Assembly (NCBI RefSeq): GCF_003461955.1
Contig: NZ_QTYB01000008.1
Location: forward strand, 124,283 to 188,282
Source: Ruminococcus sp. AM36-2AA
GTDB lineage: Bacteria; Bacillota; Clostridia; Lachnospirales; Lachnospiraceae
Reading direction: 5' to 3'
Length of the DNA: 64,000 nt
The position numbers were made by a program, and so were the translations under genes. A model generated the notes under the pieces. The model made no database searches. It was not told where the DNA came from and was given only the letters and a program-made list of their open reading frames with translations. Positions 1-9,034 of this stretch are shown in pieces. Each line of letters starts with the position of its first letter. The first letter of the stretch is position 1.

Positions 1-45
1 AAGTTAAGCGGATACTGGCGATCTGCATTCGCTGCATCGGGGCAA
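1..45 (+). repeat. possible degenerate 5' end of the 162-bp repeat
   Basis: The first bases resemble the start of the structured repeat found intact at 23304, 35954, 37904 and 40941: a 'gttaagcggatac' stretch followed by 'gcgatctgcattcgct'. The match is weak and lies at the window edge, so it could be chance. No other feature is visible before nth. Confidence 0.25.
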
Positions 46-93
46 CAATAAAAATCTCAACACATCGAAATCGAAAGGATGGTTTATATACAA

Positions 94-729
94 ATGACAA
101 CACAGGAACTGGCTTATGAAGTCATCAGCCGTTTAAAAAAAGAATATCCGGACGCAGACTGTACCCTGGATTATGATGATGCCTGGAAACTTCTTGTAAG
201 TGTCCGCCTGGCCGCCCAGTGTACCGATGCCCGGGTCAATGTGGTGGTTCAGGATCTCTACGCAAAATACCCGGATGTGGCAGCCCTGGCAGCCGCGGAA
301 CCGGAAGATATCGAAGCAATCGTACGTCCCTGCGGCCTTGGAAAAAGCAAAGCCCGGGATATCAGCGCCTGCATGCGGATCCTCCACGAACAGTACCAGG
401 ACAAAGTTCCGGAAGACTTCAACGCACTTCTGAAACTTCCCGGCGTGGGGCGCAAAAGTGCCAACCTGATCATGGGCGACGTATTTGGCAAACCTGCCAT
501 TGTGACAGATACCCACTGCATCCGTCTTTCCAACCGCATCGGTCTTGTCCATGACACAAAAGATCCGAAAAAGGTGGAAATGGCACTCTGGAAGATCATT
601 CCTCCGGAAGAAGGCAACGATCTCTGCCACCGCCTTGTAAACCACGGAAGAGAAGTCTGTACAGCACGGACAAAGCCTTACTGTGACCGCTGCTGTCTCA
701 GTGATATCTGCGAAAAAAATGGGATATGA
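94..729 (+). CDS. nth: endonuclease III (base-excision repair DNA glycosylase/AP lyase)
   Basis: Removes oxidised pyrimidines and cleaves abasic sites. Counting from the ATG at 94 (211 aa), the helix-hairpin-helix LPGVGRKSAN lies at 115-124 with catalytic Lys121, and the catalytic Asp is Asp139 in the VTDTH motif. A C-terminal 4Fe-4S motif has Cys189, 197, 200 and 206. The first Cys spacing is x7, one residue longer than the E. coli x6 spacing. An in-frame ATG at 79 lies directly behind an AAGG and is too close to use; 94 agrees better with family N-termini, although its own Shine-Dalgarno is distant. DUF3877-like gene follows 46 bp downstream on the same strand. Confidence 0.95.
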   Translation: MTTQELAYEVISRLKKEYPDADCTLDYDDAWKLLVSVRLAAQCTDARVNVVVQDLYAKYPDVAALAAAEPEDIEAIVRPCGLGKSKARDISACMRILHEQYQDKVPEDFNALLKLPGVGRKSANLIMGDVFGKPAIVTDTHCIRLSNRIGLVHDTKDPKKVEMALWKIIPPEEGNDLCHRLVNHGREVCTARTKPYCDRCCLSDICEKNGI

Positions 730-775
730 ATGTATGTAGTCCAATAAACATTCACACCCCGGAAAGGACAACATT

Positions 776-1309
776 ATGAATTTTAAAAAACTGGAAAATA
801 ATCTTCTGGATATGATCCAGGAACAGCAGGTAAAGATCGGATACATGAGCGGAGTTACCCGTTTTTATTATCCGCTGCAGTCTCTGAACCGTCTCCTCGG
901 CACAGAGCTTACAGAAGAAGAAATGCAGCATGCGCTGGAAGAATTTTCCGATCATGCCTGTGACCGCCTTGGGAAAGTAAAGGCTTCTTCCAAAAACGAA
1001 CGTTTCTGCATCACTCTGCCGCCACAGGCATCCGACTATGTTCACGAGAACCGGAAACCAAGTGAATTTCTGGTACGTTTCATTAACACCGTTGCCCGCC
1101 ACGGCTGTACTCTGGATGAAGTGATGAATGTTTTCCATAGTTATTCCAAACATGTGCATATGGAAAAAACAACCGGCACAGGCTTCGACTACCTTGTATA
1201 TTTTGAAGACGGTATTCCGGACGATTACCGGTACTGCCTGTCCCTGGAAGGTGAGCATATGATCTATCATAAGTTCACGCCGGAAGATTATGAGGACTTT
1301 GAATTCTGA
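776..1309 (+). CDS. DUF3877-like conserved protein
   Basis: A 177-aa soluble, acidic protein with no signal peptide or membrane segment. The N-terminus (a 'LENNLLDMIQEQQVKIGY' stretch followed by a tyrosine-rich turn and 'PLQSLNRLL') matches my memory of the DUF3877 family of Clostridia, whose function is unknown. It follows nth closely, preceded by a GGAAAGGA ribosome site, so the two are probably co-transcribed and end at the hairpin at 1331. Family assignment is from recognition only; no catalytic motif is evident. Confidence 0.7.
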   Translation: MNFKKLENNLLDMIQEQQVKIGYMSGVTRFYYPLQSLNRLLGTELTEEEMQHALEEFSDHACDRLGKVKASSKNERFCITLPPQASDYVHENRKPSEFLVRFINTVARHGCTLDEVMNVFHSYSKHVHMEKTTGTGFDYLVYFEDGIPDDYRYCLSLEGEHMIYHKFTPEDYEDFEF

Positions 1310-1330
1310 TATCCGAACGCCATTATAAAA

Positions 1331-1390
1331 AACCGCCGGTCTGCAGACAGATTTTCAAAAAAATCTTCTGTAAACCGACGGTTCTTTTTA
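1331..1390. terminator. bidirectional rho-independent terminator
   Basis: An imperfect inverted repeat (aaccgccggtctgcagacag... with its complement ending in ctgtaaaccgacggtt) flanked by A-tract and T-tract. It sits between the convergent DUF3877-like gene and the acyltransferase gene and can serve both. Confidence 0.75.
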
Positions 1391-1394
1391 TTCT

Positions 1395-3206
1395 CTACAC
1401 CCGGAACTTCTTCTGCATCTCCCGTACCATATCTTTTCTCTTAAACAGAAACAGCCAAACCAGCATCAGAAAGCTGACACAGACACAGATCAGCGAAGGA
1501 TACAGAACATTCACCGCTCTGAAGGCCAGAAGGATCAACGGGATCACCACGCCGAAAGCTCCTGCTTCCAGAAGATAGATCATATATTCCGCAACTTCCA
1601 GCCTCTGTGCCGCTGTGATCACCCACATGGAGCAGATCACAGCAAGGGCCGCAAGAGGAAGAAGATAATCCACAGACCAGCCCCGCCAGCCGGTAAACAT
1701 ATCCCAGAGCACACCTGCTACCGTTACGATCACCAGCTGCCACATTTCATTCTTCAATAGATTCCGCCGCTTCACATACGCCACCGAAACCATCAGCCAG
1801 GTGCAGAACGCTCCTGCAGTCACAAACCAGGCCCATCCCATATGGCCGTCCACCAGATAATCGATCAGATTACATACCACAGCCAGCACGATGCACAGAA
1901 ACGTAAAACTCTCAAAAAGCTTCGCCGGAGCTTTCCGTTCCTCTTTCTGTCCCGGAAAATCATTCTCCCGGATCTCACAGGACACCTGCTCTTTTTTCAG
2001 CTTCTCCACAAAATTCCGCTCAATATTTCCATTGGGGATCTTGGACGAAAAACTTAAAACCATCTCATCCCCAAAAGAACAGGAGCACAGCTGCAGGCTG
2101 TCCGTACTTGCAAAAAGCCCGAATCTCTGAATATATTTCCGGTATTCCTCCGGCATCCGTATAATTCCCACATTGGAATAGATCGCGGTAATGGACCTTC
2201 CTCCAAGAGTTGTCCCTGCAAGAAGGAACGGCGTTTTGATCTCCAGCGGCACCAGACGCAGGATCGGATTCTTTTCCAGGCTTACCAGATCATTCAGCTT
2301 CGCCTCGATCACATCTTTGCTCAGTTCTTTTGCAAACTGCTCCTTTACGGATCCAAGAATATCCTCAAAAGTCGTTTCCGCAGAAAAATAACAGCTGATC
2401 TCGATCCACCCGAAAAAATTCGCCATGGACCGGGACGGAAAATAGTTCCTTAAATTTACCGGGATCATAAGGCCAATGGGTTTTTTCGCCTGATTCTGGG
2501 GCACCTCCTCATGGATCGCCCAGATAAGAGCCGCCGTAAGAAAAACCGTGATCGACACACCGGCTGCTTTTGCCCGGGCGTGGATCTCTTTCACCGGAAT
2601 GCATACTTCCGTGATACTCATATCTTCCTGTCTGAGTTTCTCACCTTTCAGCTGAAAAGCCGGCTTCTTGGACTCTCTCTTTCTTGGCGCATCTGAGGAA
2701 TAATACTGGGAAAAACTGTCCTCTTCCATATCTCTTCCGGTGATATTTTCGTCTGGAAAAAGCTCCGGAAGTTCTTTCTCCGGATGTGCCTCCTGAAGAT
2801 AATCTTTTACAAGTTCCATCAGGAAATGCATGGCTCCCGTTCCATCCGTCAGCGCGTGAAATACCTCAAAATTGATCCGGTTCTTATAGTAACTCACCCG
2901 AAAAAGAAGCGTTTTTTTGTCCGGAATGTAAAGTCCGCTGCAGGGTGCACCTGCTTCTTCCTTTACTACCGCCGGAATATCCCGTCTCTCCAGGTAAAAC
3001 CAGAACAGTCCCTTTCTTAAAACCGCACGGAAAAGAGGGTATTTTTCCATGGTACGATCCAACGCTTTCTGCAGCGTTTCTTCTTTTATCTCTTCTTTCA
3101 GTTCACAGTAAAAACGAAATACCCTGGTGTCATTTTTTCCTGTCACCGCCGGGAACGCCAGTGCCGCATTATCCAGTTTTCTCCACTGTGCATATTCGTT
3201 CTTCAT
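1395..3206 (-). CDS. condensation/acetyltransferase-like domain fused to a C-terminal membrane domain (DUF6320-like)
   Basis: A 603-aa protein. Residues 1 to about 400 look like an alcohol-acetyltransferase or condensation-type CoA acyltransferase. The family active-site motif is FHALTDG, with His117 and Asp121. The last ~170 residues hold about five or six hydrophobic helices and a basic tail, resembling DUF6320. The likely role is transfer of an acyl group to a lipid or secreted metabolite at the membrane; substrate unknown. It is preceded 91 bp upstream by an alpha/beta-hydrolase gene on the same strand, which suggests coupled acylation and deacylation. Start ATG has TTCTTCC-complement ribosome site (ggaagaagg) upstream. 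Confidence 0.75.
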   Translation of the reverse strand: MKNEYAQWRKLDNAALAFPAVTGKNDTRVFRFYCELKEEIKEETLQKALDRTMEKYPLFRAVLRKGLFWFYLERRDIPAVVKEEAGAPCSGLYIPDKKTLLFRVSYYKNRINFEVFHALTDGTGAMHFLMELVKDYLQEAHPEKELPELFPDENITGRDMEEDSFSQYYSSDAPRKRESKKPAFQLKGEKLRQEDMSITEVCIPVKEIHARAKAAGVSITVFLTAALIWAIHEEVPQNQAKKPIGLMIPVNLRNYFPSRSMANFFGWIEISCYFSAETTFEDILGSVKEQFAKELSKDVIEAKLNDLVSLEKNPILRLVPLEIKTPFLLAGTTLGGRSITAIYSNVGIIRMPEEYRKYIQRFGLFASTDSLQLCSCSFGDEMVLSFSSKIPNGNIERNFVEKLKKEQVSCEIRENDFPGQKEERKAPAKLFESFTFLCIVLAVVCNLIDYLVDGHMGWAWFVTAGAFCTWLMVSVAYVKRRNLLKNEMWQLVIVTVAGVLWDMFTGWRGWSVDYLLPLAALAVICSMWVITAAQRLEVAEYMIYLLEAGAFGVVIPLILLAFRAVNVLYPSLICVCVSFLMLVWLFLFKRKDMVREMQKKFRV

Positions 3207-3297
3207 GATGTTTTCCTTCTTCCTGCGAGATATTTACTGTCCATTATCCGGGACTTTTCTGAGATTTCTGTTTCCTGTCCGCAGACATTTTGCCCTT

Positions 3298-4368
3298 TCA
3301 CAACTGCTCCTGCTCTTCTGTTTCCAGAAAACGGTTCACATACGTAAAGCTCTCCTGCACATGCAGAAATTTGATTCCCAGTGCAAAGTACCCGTGAAAC
3401 GCACCCGCGATCCTGTGTACTTCCACTCGATTCCCTGCGGCTTTTAAGCGTTCACCAAATGCCTCTCCTTCATCCCGAAGAGGATCAAACTCAGCGGTAA
3501 GGATCAGTGTATCCGGCATATTTCGGAGATCTTTCTCCAAGATCGGCGCAAAATACGGATTCTTTCTGTCTTCCGGGCAGCTCTCATAAAGCTTCAGATA
3601 ATCTTCCATCTTCTCTGCTGTGAGAAGATAACCGGTCCCGTTTGTTTTTACGGATTCAAAAGGCGATTCTTCTGTATAACAGTTGTTCAGTGCCGGATAG
3701 ATCAGGATCTGTTTTTTCGGATAAAATTCTCCCCTGTCTCTGGCCATCATGCACACAGCCGCAGCCAGATTTCCGCCGGCACTGTCTCCCATAATGGTAA
3801 TACGATCCGGATCGGTATTCAGAAGAAATCGGTTGGTATAAAAAGCCTTCGCTGCCGCATAGCAGTCCATCAACCCCACCGGGAAACGGTATTCCGGTGC
3901 CAGCCTGTACTCCACAGATGCCACGATCTGACCGGTGGACTGCGCCATTCTGGCACATACACGCTGATAATTCTCCACGCTTTCTGTAACCCATCCACCA
4001 CCGTGGAAAAACAGGATCACCGGAGGTTTTCTGCCGGAAGCAGCCCCATTCTCCATGGCCTCTTCTGTTGGAAAAAACAGACGGATCGGCACTTTATAGT
4101 CCCCATTATAAACTTCCGCATCCAGTGTTTTGTAAAAAATACTCATAGGATCCATTTTTTTAATATCTGCCAGCTTTCTGGAAGCGTCTACCTCAATTCC
4201 TCCATAGGAAAGAGCCTGCAGAACTGTCCGTACTGCACGTGGCATAGAACTTCCGTCTTTCACAGGGATCCCCGGAATCACGATACGTCGGCTTCTTCTT
4301 TTTCCTTTGCTTGTATAAATATATTTCGTCTCAGTTTCATACTTCCTGAGGATATGGATGCGTTTCAC
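3298..4368 (-). CDS. alpha/beta hydrolase, hormone-sensitive lipase/GDXG esterase family
   Basis: Carboxylesterase-type hydrolase. It carries the oxyanion-hole HGGGW, the nucleophile motif GDSAGGN, a late Asp (AEFDPLRDEG) and His (GAFHGYF). The family-like part begins near the Met at 4245 (residue 42 from the GTG at 4368). Upstream of that the same frame stays open, without any ATG, back to the stop codon of the DNA glycosylase gene. A strong GGAGGTGAGG lies at 4518-4527, but the codon about 9 nt after it is ATC, not ATG. The true start is therefore unsettled: GTG 4368, ATG 4245, or a non-canonical or mutated start at 4512. The basic, Tyr-rich extension is unlike usual family N-termini. Confidence 0.85.
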   Translation of the reverse strand: MKRIHILRKYETETKYIYTSKGKRRSRRIVIPGIPVKDGSSMPRAVRTVLQALSYGGIEVDASRKLADIKKMDPMSIFYKTLDAEVYNGDYKVPIRLFFPTEEAMENGAASGRKPPVILFFHGGGWVTESVENYQRVCARMAQSTGQIVASVEYRLAPEYRFPVGLMDCYAAAKAFYTNRFLLNTDPDRITIMGDSAGGNLAAAVCMMARDRGEFYPKKQILIYPALNNCYTEESPFESVKTNGTGYLLTAEKMEDYLKLYESCPEDRKNPYFAPILEKDLRNMPDTLILTAEFDPLRDEGEAFGERLKAAGNRVEVHRIAGAFHGYFALGIKFLHVQESFTYVNRFLETEEQEQL

Positions 4369-4569
4369 GCAGGTTCGTTCATAGGAAATCCTCTTCAGGA
4401 TTTCATGATCGGTACGGATAACTACTTCTGTTCCTTTATAGCCCCGGATGTAATAACTGTTTTCTTTTTTCTTTATCTGTGGTCGTCTTAATCTCAGTAA
4501 ATGCTTTCTGATCGCGTCCTCACCTCCATGAATTTTTTCTTTGTTGTGAACTATGATAGCATCCGCAGC

Positions 4570-5376
4570 TTACGAGTACAAGTCGTAGTAAAAAATATAC
4601 TGCTGCATAATTCCACGCATTCCCTTATATCTGCGGTTTGGAAATCCTCTTTTATAATGCACATCCATGACCTGGCGGATATGGGTATCTATGGGAAAAG
4701 CATCCATATGATGCAATGCAAACAGGCAGATACACTCTGCTACCTTTTCTCCAACGCCACAGAGTTTCATCAATTCTTTCTTTGCCTGATGGTAACGCAT
4801 ATCATAGATTTTTTCCAGGGAGATTTCGCCGGATGCGATAGTCCTGGCTGTCACTGCGATATATTTTGCCCGATATCCAAGGCCGCAGTCTCTTAAGTTC
4901 TCTTCCGTTACCTGACTCAGCGCCTCCACAGTTGGAAACGCATAATATTCCACACCTGTTGATGAAACTTTTCGCTCTCCATATTTCCGACAGATAGTTT
5001 CGATACATTTGCGGATGCGTTTGATATTATTCTGCTGGGAAATCAGAAACGTGACGATCATTTCCCAGAGATCCTGTCTTAAGATCCGGATCCCGTCTCC
5101 TGCCTTTATGGCGGCACCCAGATATTTATCCCGTGGATTGGCTGCATTCATGTAAGTTTCATAATCCGTATCCAGGTCAAAATACAGCACCCAGTAACAG
5201 ATAAATTCTTCCTGAGAGCAGTAAAAATCTACCACTCCCCCCTTCTGGCGCATTTCCAGATACTGATCTCCCGCCACCATGGAAAAGTGTCCATCTCCAA
5301 GTTTCTTCATCCGGAAGCACTGCCCGGAATCGCATATTTTATCAAGGCTGAAATGTTCCAGCTCTACTGTGATCAT
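4570..5376 (-). CDS. ogg: 8-oxoguanine DNA glycosylase family protein
   Basis: A 268-aa HhH-GPD glycosylase that excises 8-oxoguanine. It has an OGG-type N-terminal domain (GQCFRM near residue 18), the SQQNNI motif near residue 113, hairpin GVGEK with catalytic Lys211 and the activating Asp230 (AFPIDTH). It lacks the C-terminal iron-sulphur cysteines of Nth. First gene of a probable three-gene minus-strand run with the esterase and acyltransferase; the esterase frame is continuous with its stop codon. Confidence 0.9.
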   Translation of the reverse strand: MITVELEHFSLDKICDSGQCFRMKKLGDGHFSMVAGDQYLEMRQKGGVVDFYCSQEEFICYWVLYFDLDTDYETYMNAANPRDKYLGAAIKAGDGIRILRQDLWEMIVTFLISQQNNIKRIRKCIETICRKYGERKVSSTGVEYYAFPTVEALSQVTEENLRDCGLGYRAKYIAVTARTIASGEISLEKIYDMRYHQAKKELMKLCGVGEKVAECICLFALHHMDAFPIDTHIRQVMDVHYKRGFPNRRYKGMRGIMQQYIFYYDLYS

Positions 5377-5503
5377 GTTGGTTCCTCTCGTAAGTATTTT
5401 TCTGTATTTTTATCACGTATCATTTTCGATGGTTTATTATAAGACATTTATAAAGTAAAGAAAAGCAGAAGAGGAAAATAAAATGACCTGTGCGAAAATA
5501 AAT

Positions 5504-5947
5504 TCACCTGGCATCATGAAGGATTTCCAATGCCCGTTTATATCTTCCATGTAGACGTGAGATCTGTTCCACAGATATATTTTCGCAGTCAGAAAGACGT
5601 GTTACATCAGAATTGTGGAGCAGATCAGCCTGCTTCACTTTTTTTGCGATCGGATTCTTCCGGATATTCCGGATATAGTCGAAATAATTCATACTCTTAT
5701 CTCTTGTAAGATAACGTAAGGCCTCCACAACTTCTTCCGGAAATTCTCCGGTAAGATCTTCAAATGTGATCTCTGTATCTTCCACCACATCGTGAAGAAG
5801 TGCCGTACATACACTGAGTTCATCATCCATCTGCTCTGCTACATGAAATGGATGAAAAATATAAGGTGTCCCGCTTCGATCTGTCTGTCCATGATGTGCC
5901 TCGTATGCCACCTTCATAGCTTTTTTCGTCAAAGCTGTATAAATCAT
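5504..5947 (-). CDS. HD-domain (p)ppGpp hydrolase-like protein
   Basis: A 147-aa stand-alone HD domain of the SpoT/Mesh1 hydrolase type. Visible metal ligands include His32/His35 (FHPFH), His52-Asp53 (LLHDVVED) and a late Asp (KQADLLHN). There is no synthetase, TGS or ACT domain, so the predicted role is hydrolysis of guanosine tetraphosphate or a related nucleotide. It is monocistronic. Biochemical substrate is inferred from the family. Confidence 0.8.
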   Translation of the reverse strand: MIYTALTKKAMKVAYEAHHGQTDRSGTPYIFHPFHVAEQMDDELSVCTALLHDVVEDTEITFEDLTGEFPEEVVEALRYLTRDKSMNYFDYIRNIRKNPIAKKVKQADLLHNSDVTRLSDCENISVEQISRLHGRYKRALEILHDAR

Positions 5948-6268
5948 AACCGCGCCTCCCGTTGGGTTCTCTGAACCGCCATTCAGATCACTGTATACCT
6001 TTTACGCCTACAGCAATCCTGTACCCTGTATAACACAGTATAGCATCTGATTTTCCTTCCTACAAGGATAAAAAGTCTTATATATCTATCATTTTTCCTT
6101 ATATACGACAATTTTCTGATTATAGCATTCCCGGAAATACTGCTGTTCTTACCTGGATCTTTCATTCGATCATGAACTCGCTTGCCCTCATTCTGAAATT
6201 GGTATATACTACTTCTAAATGAGCAAATCACCACTGATCTGGTGATAATACAGAAAGGAATCTTACCA
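5948..6268. other. intergenic region with divergent promoters
   Basis: No gene is visible in these 321 bases between the HD gene and hicB. The left part is AT-rich and should hold the HD-gene promoter. The right part holds the hicB promoter annotated separately. Confidence 0.5.
6182..6210 (+). promoter_or_regulatory. promoter for hicB
   Basis: TTGCCC at 6182-6187 and TATACT at 6205-6210 with a 17-bp spacer, about 60 bases before the hicB start. Confidence 0.6.
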
Positions 6269-6547
6269 ATGAAATTTATATATCCCGCAGTTTTCCGTCC
6301 CACAGAGGACAAAAAATACAACGCTTTTTTCCCGGATCTTGCCTGCTGCGAAGCCAGTGGTGACACGCTGGACGACGCCATCGAAAATGCCAATGCTGCC
6401 GCATATGACTGGATCTACACAGAGCTTATGGAATTTGAGGGCAAGCTTCCTCCGGTTTCCGAGGAAAGCGATCTGGATCTTCAGGAGGGTGACGTTGTCC
6501 GCAATATTTCTGTAAATATCCGTTTCCAGGATGGATGGGACGAATAA
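6269..6547 (+). CDS. HicB-like antitoxin-fold protein, orphan
   Basis: A 92-aa protein with the HicB partial RNase-H fold: beta strand 'YPAVF', 'YNAFFPDLACCEASGDTLDDAIENA' region and a C-terminal tail. ATG at 6269 is chosen because AAGGA lies 9 nt upstream; an upstream in-frame GTG at 6242 lacks a site. No HicA-type toxin lies on either side and no DNA-binding domain is attached, so it is a solitary member. Such orphans are common in Clostridia and their role is unknown. A terminator follows directly. Confidence 0.85.
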   Translation: MKFIYPAVFRPTEDKKYNAFFPDLACCEASGDTLDDAIENANAAAYDWIYTELMEFEGKLPPVSEESDLDLQEGDVVRNISVNIRFQDGWDE

Positions 6548-6624
6548 AGCTCTCACCTGGAATAAAACCACTGTTTGCCATCATTTTCCATATATGGCAA
6601 TACAGAAAATATCTGTTCACAGCT

Positions 6625-6675
6625 AAAAAGCATCTGAATCGGAAACATTCTTTCGTTACCGATTCAGATGCTTTT
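6625..6675. terminator. bidirectional terminator between hicB and marR/fabT
   Basis: A strong 17-bp stem (aaaagcatctgaatcgg and its complement) with flanking A and T runs, placed between two convergent genes. Confidence 0.85.
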
Positions 6676-6688
6676 ATTGTGCATTTCT

Positions 6689-7129
6689 TTATTGTTCATG
6701 ATACTGCCTGAAAAATTTACGCAGTCCATCCAGTGCTTTTACCAGTACTTCTGTCTCATCCTCATTAAGCTCCGCAAGCACAGCTTCTGTCATCTGTCTG
6801 TGAAATTCCGCATGATGGTGATATGCCATACGTCCCTTGTTGGTAAGCTGGATAAATACCACTCTCCGGTCCTTTTCACTTCGTTCTCTCTTCACATAGC
6901 CCTTTTTTACAAGGCTGTTCATGGATGTTGTGAGGGAGCCTACCGTGATCTTCAGCTTGGCTGCGATGGAAGACATATTTCCTCCGCCAAGGCCTACTGC
7001 CTCGATAATGTGCATATCATTGTTGGAAATATCTTTATATTTATCTGTGATGATGGCTTCTTCCTCCAGCCGGAGGATCTCGTTGAACAGATTCACCAGC
7101 ACGTCATTTATAACTTCCCGATTGTCCAC
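6689..7129 (-). CDS. fabT: MarR-family repressor of fatty-acid synthesis, FabT-like
   Basis: A 146-aa MarR winged-helix protein: helix-turn-helix 'SSIAAKLKITVGSLTTSMNSL' region and the wing 'ERSEKDRRVVFIQLT'. GTG at 7129 is chosen because CAGGAG lies 9 nt upstream; the longer frame begins with an unsupported TTG. It lies at the 3' end of the fatty-acid operon, whose promoter carries a FabT-type palindrome. That makes it the likely regulator of the operon. In streptococci FabT uses long-chain acyl-ACP as corepressor; the same is inferred here. Confidence 0.85.
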   Translation of the reverse strand: MDNREVINDVLVNLFNEILRLEEEAIITDKYKDISNNDMHIIEAVGLGGGNMSSIAAKLKITVGSLTTSMNSLVKKGYVKRERSEKDRRVVFIQLTNKGRMAYHHHAEFHRQMTEAVLAELNEDETEVLVKALDGLRKFFRQYHEQ

Positions 7130-7264
7130 TCTACCCCGCTCCTGTTTCTCCGGAGCCAAAAAGCTTCTCCGGTTCTCTGTTTATGAAGCCATCGTAACAT
7201 AAATATAGGATTTTTTCCACTGGATTTTTGCTTTGCGGATACAAAATCACTGCGCTTAAAATTT

Positions 7265-9034
7265 CTACATTTTCCGAAAACGTTCGTAGCGGTGTTCCAG
7301 AAGCTTCTCTGGCTCTGTCTTGCCATATTTTCCAAGGAAATCTTCTATTCCGTTTTCCAGATAAGCCGCAGCATCGTTTATGTTCTCACGGCTTACAGGC
7401 TCAGCTTCCGGGATCACATGCTCGATCATTCCCATCTGATAAAGATCCGCAGCAGTAAGTTTCATCACTGCGGCAGCCTCCTTTGCCTTTTTGCTGTCTT
7501 TCCAGAGAATAGAGGCAAAGCCCTCCGGAGACAAGATGGAATAGACGGAATGCTCCAGCATCCATACCTCATCCGCTACAGCAAAAGCGAGCGCACCGCC
7601 GCTTCCTCCCTCACCGATCACAATGGAAAGTACAGGAACGGTAAGTCCCGCCAGCGTATAGAGATTTTTCGCAATAGCTTCACCCTGTCCTCGTTCTTCT
7701 GCTTCCAGTCCGCAGAATGCACCTGGCGTATCCACAAGGCAGATCACCGGTCGGTGAAATTTCTCTGCCTGCTGCATCAGACGCAGAGATTTCCAGTAGC
7801 CTTCCGGAGAAACCATTCCAAAATTCCGGGCAATATTTTCCCTGGTGCCCTCACCTTTTTCCTGTGCAAGAACCGTCACCGGCTTTCCGTGAAAAAATGC
7901 CACACCGCCGATCACTGCCGGATCATCACCACAGTGGCGGTCACCGTGAAATTCCATGAAATCGTCAAAGAGTGCCTCGATGTAGTCTTTTCCCGTGGGA
8001 CGTGTTTTTGCTCTGGCAAGCTGGACATGTTCCCAGGGAGTGTAATTTCCTGATGGGATGAATTCCGGCCAGATTGTATTCTCTGATTCCCGTTTATCTC
8101 CCACGGCAGTTTCTGTCGATTCCGCATTATCAGATTTATATTTCATTTCCATGTCCGAATTATCGGACTGTCCATAATCTGGTATTTTATTTTCATGTAA
8201 CTTCAGGATATCCGCCAGCACGCTTCTCTGCTCCTCACGTTCCACGATCTTATCCACAAAACCGTGTTCCAGAAGAAATTCCGCTCTCTGGAATCCTTTG
8301 GGAAGTTTCTGACCGATGGTCTGCTCAATGACTCTGGGGCCGGCAAATCCGATCAGTGCTTTTGGCTCTGCCAGGATAATATCTCCCAGCATGGCAAAGC
8401 TTGCAGTCACACCACCTGTCGTCGGGTCTGTAAGAACCGGCACATAGAGAAGCCCTGCATCACTGTGTTTTCGAATGGCCATACTGGTTTTTGCCATCTG
8501 CATCAGGGATACCAGTCCCTCCTGCATTCTGGCACCGCCGGAACAGATATAGAGAATCACCGGAAGTCTCTCCTTTGTGGCACGTTCAAAAACCCGGGTG
8601 ATCTTTTCCCCAACAACCTCTCCCATACTGGACATCATGAAACGGCAGTCACAGACACCAAGCGCTGTCGGTGTCCCTTTTATCGTACACTTACCGGTAA
8701 CCACAGCCTCGTCAAGTCCTGTCTTTTCACGGAGTGATCTGATTTTTTCCTCATATCCTTTGTACTGAAGCGGATTCTGTTCTTCCATATGTACGTCCCA
8801 CTCTGTGAAACTCTTTCGATCTACGACCATCTTGATCCGCCGGTAAGCCGGTACATGAAAATAATTTCCACAATGTGGGCAGATGTAATGATTCTGTTTT
8901 ACCTCATCTGCAAAAACGGCAGCCTTGCAGGCATTGCATTTTCGCATCAGGTTATCCGGAACCTCCGGAGTGTTCCCGTACTCCTCCCCCCGGATATCCC
9001 GTACTGTTTTTTTGAACATATGCTTAATTCTCAT
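7265..9034 (-). CDS. accDA: acetyl-CoA carboxylase carboxyltransferase, fused beta-alpha subunits
   Basis: A single 589-aa frame joining AccD to AccA. The N-terminal zinc ribbon uses Cys33, 36, 52 and 55, followed by the beta carboxyltransferase core to about residue 285. A polar linker (about 285-325, rich in Ser, Asp and Glu) leads to the alpha domain, which has the [11 protein letters not shown] and [10 protein letters not shown] motifs. Transfers CO2 from carboxybiotin on AccB to acetyl-CoA, giving malonyl-CoA. Its start overlaps accC by 11 bp. In many bacteria, including relatives as I recall, accD and accA are separate adjacent genes. Confidence 0.95.
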   Translation of the reverse strand: MRIKHMFKKTVRDIRGEEYGNTPEVPDNLMRKCNACKAAVFADEVKQNHYICPHCGNYFHVPAYRRIKMVVDRKSFTEWDVHMEEQNPLQYKGYEEKIRSLREKTGLDEAVVTGKCTIKGTPTALGVCDCRFMMSSMGEVVGEKITRVFERATKERLPVILYICSGGARMQEGLVSLMQMAKTSMAIRKHSDAGLLYVPVLTDPTTGGVTASFAMLGDIILAEPKALIGFAGPRVIEQTIGQKLPKGFQRAEFLLEHGFVDKIVEREEQRSVLADILKLHENKIPDYGQSDNSDMEMKYKSDNAESTETAVGDKRESENTIWPEFIPSGNYTPWEHVQLARAKTRPTGKDYIEALFDDFMEFHGDRHCGDDPAVIGGVAFFHGKPVTVLAQEKGEGTRENIARNFGMVSPEGYWKSLRLMQQAEKFHRPVICLVDTPGAFCGLEAEERGQGEAIAKNLYTLAGLTVPVLSIVIGEGGSGGALAFAVADEVWMLEHSVYSILSPEGFASILWKDSKKAKEAAAVMKLTAADLYQMGMIEHVIPEAEPVSRENINDAAAYLENGIEDFLGKYGKTEPEKLLEHRYERFRKM

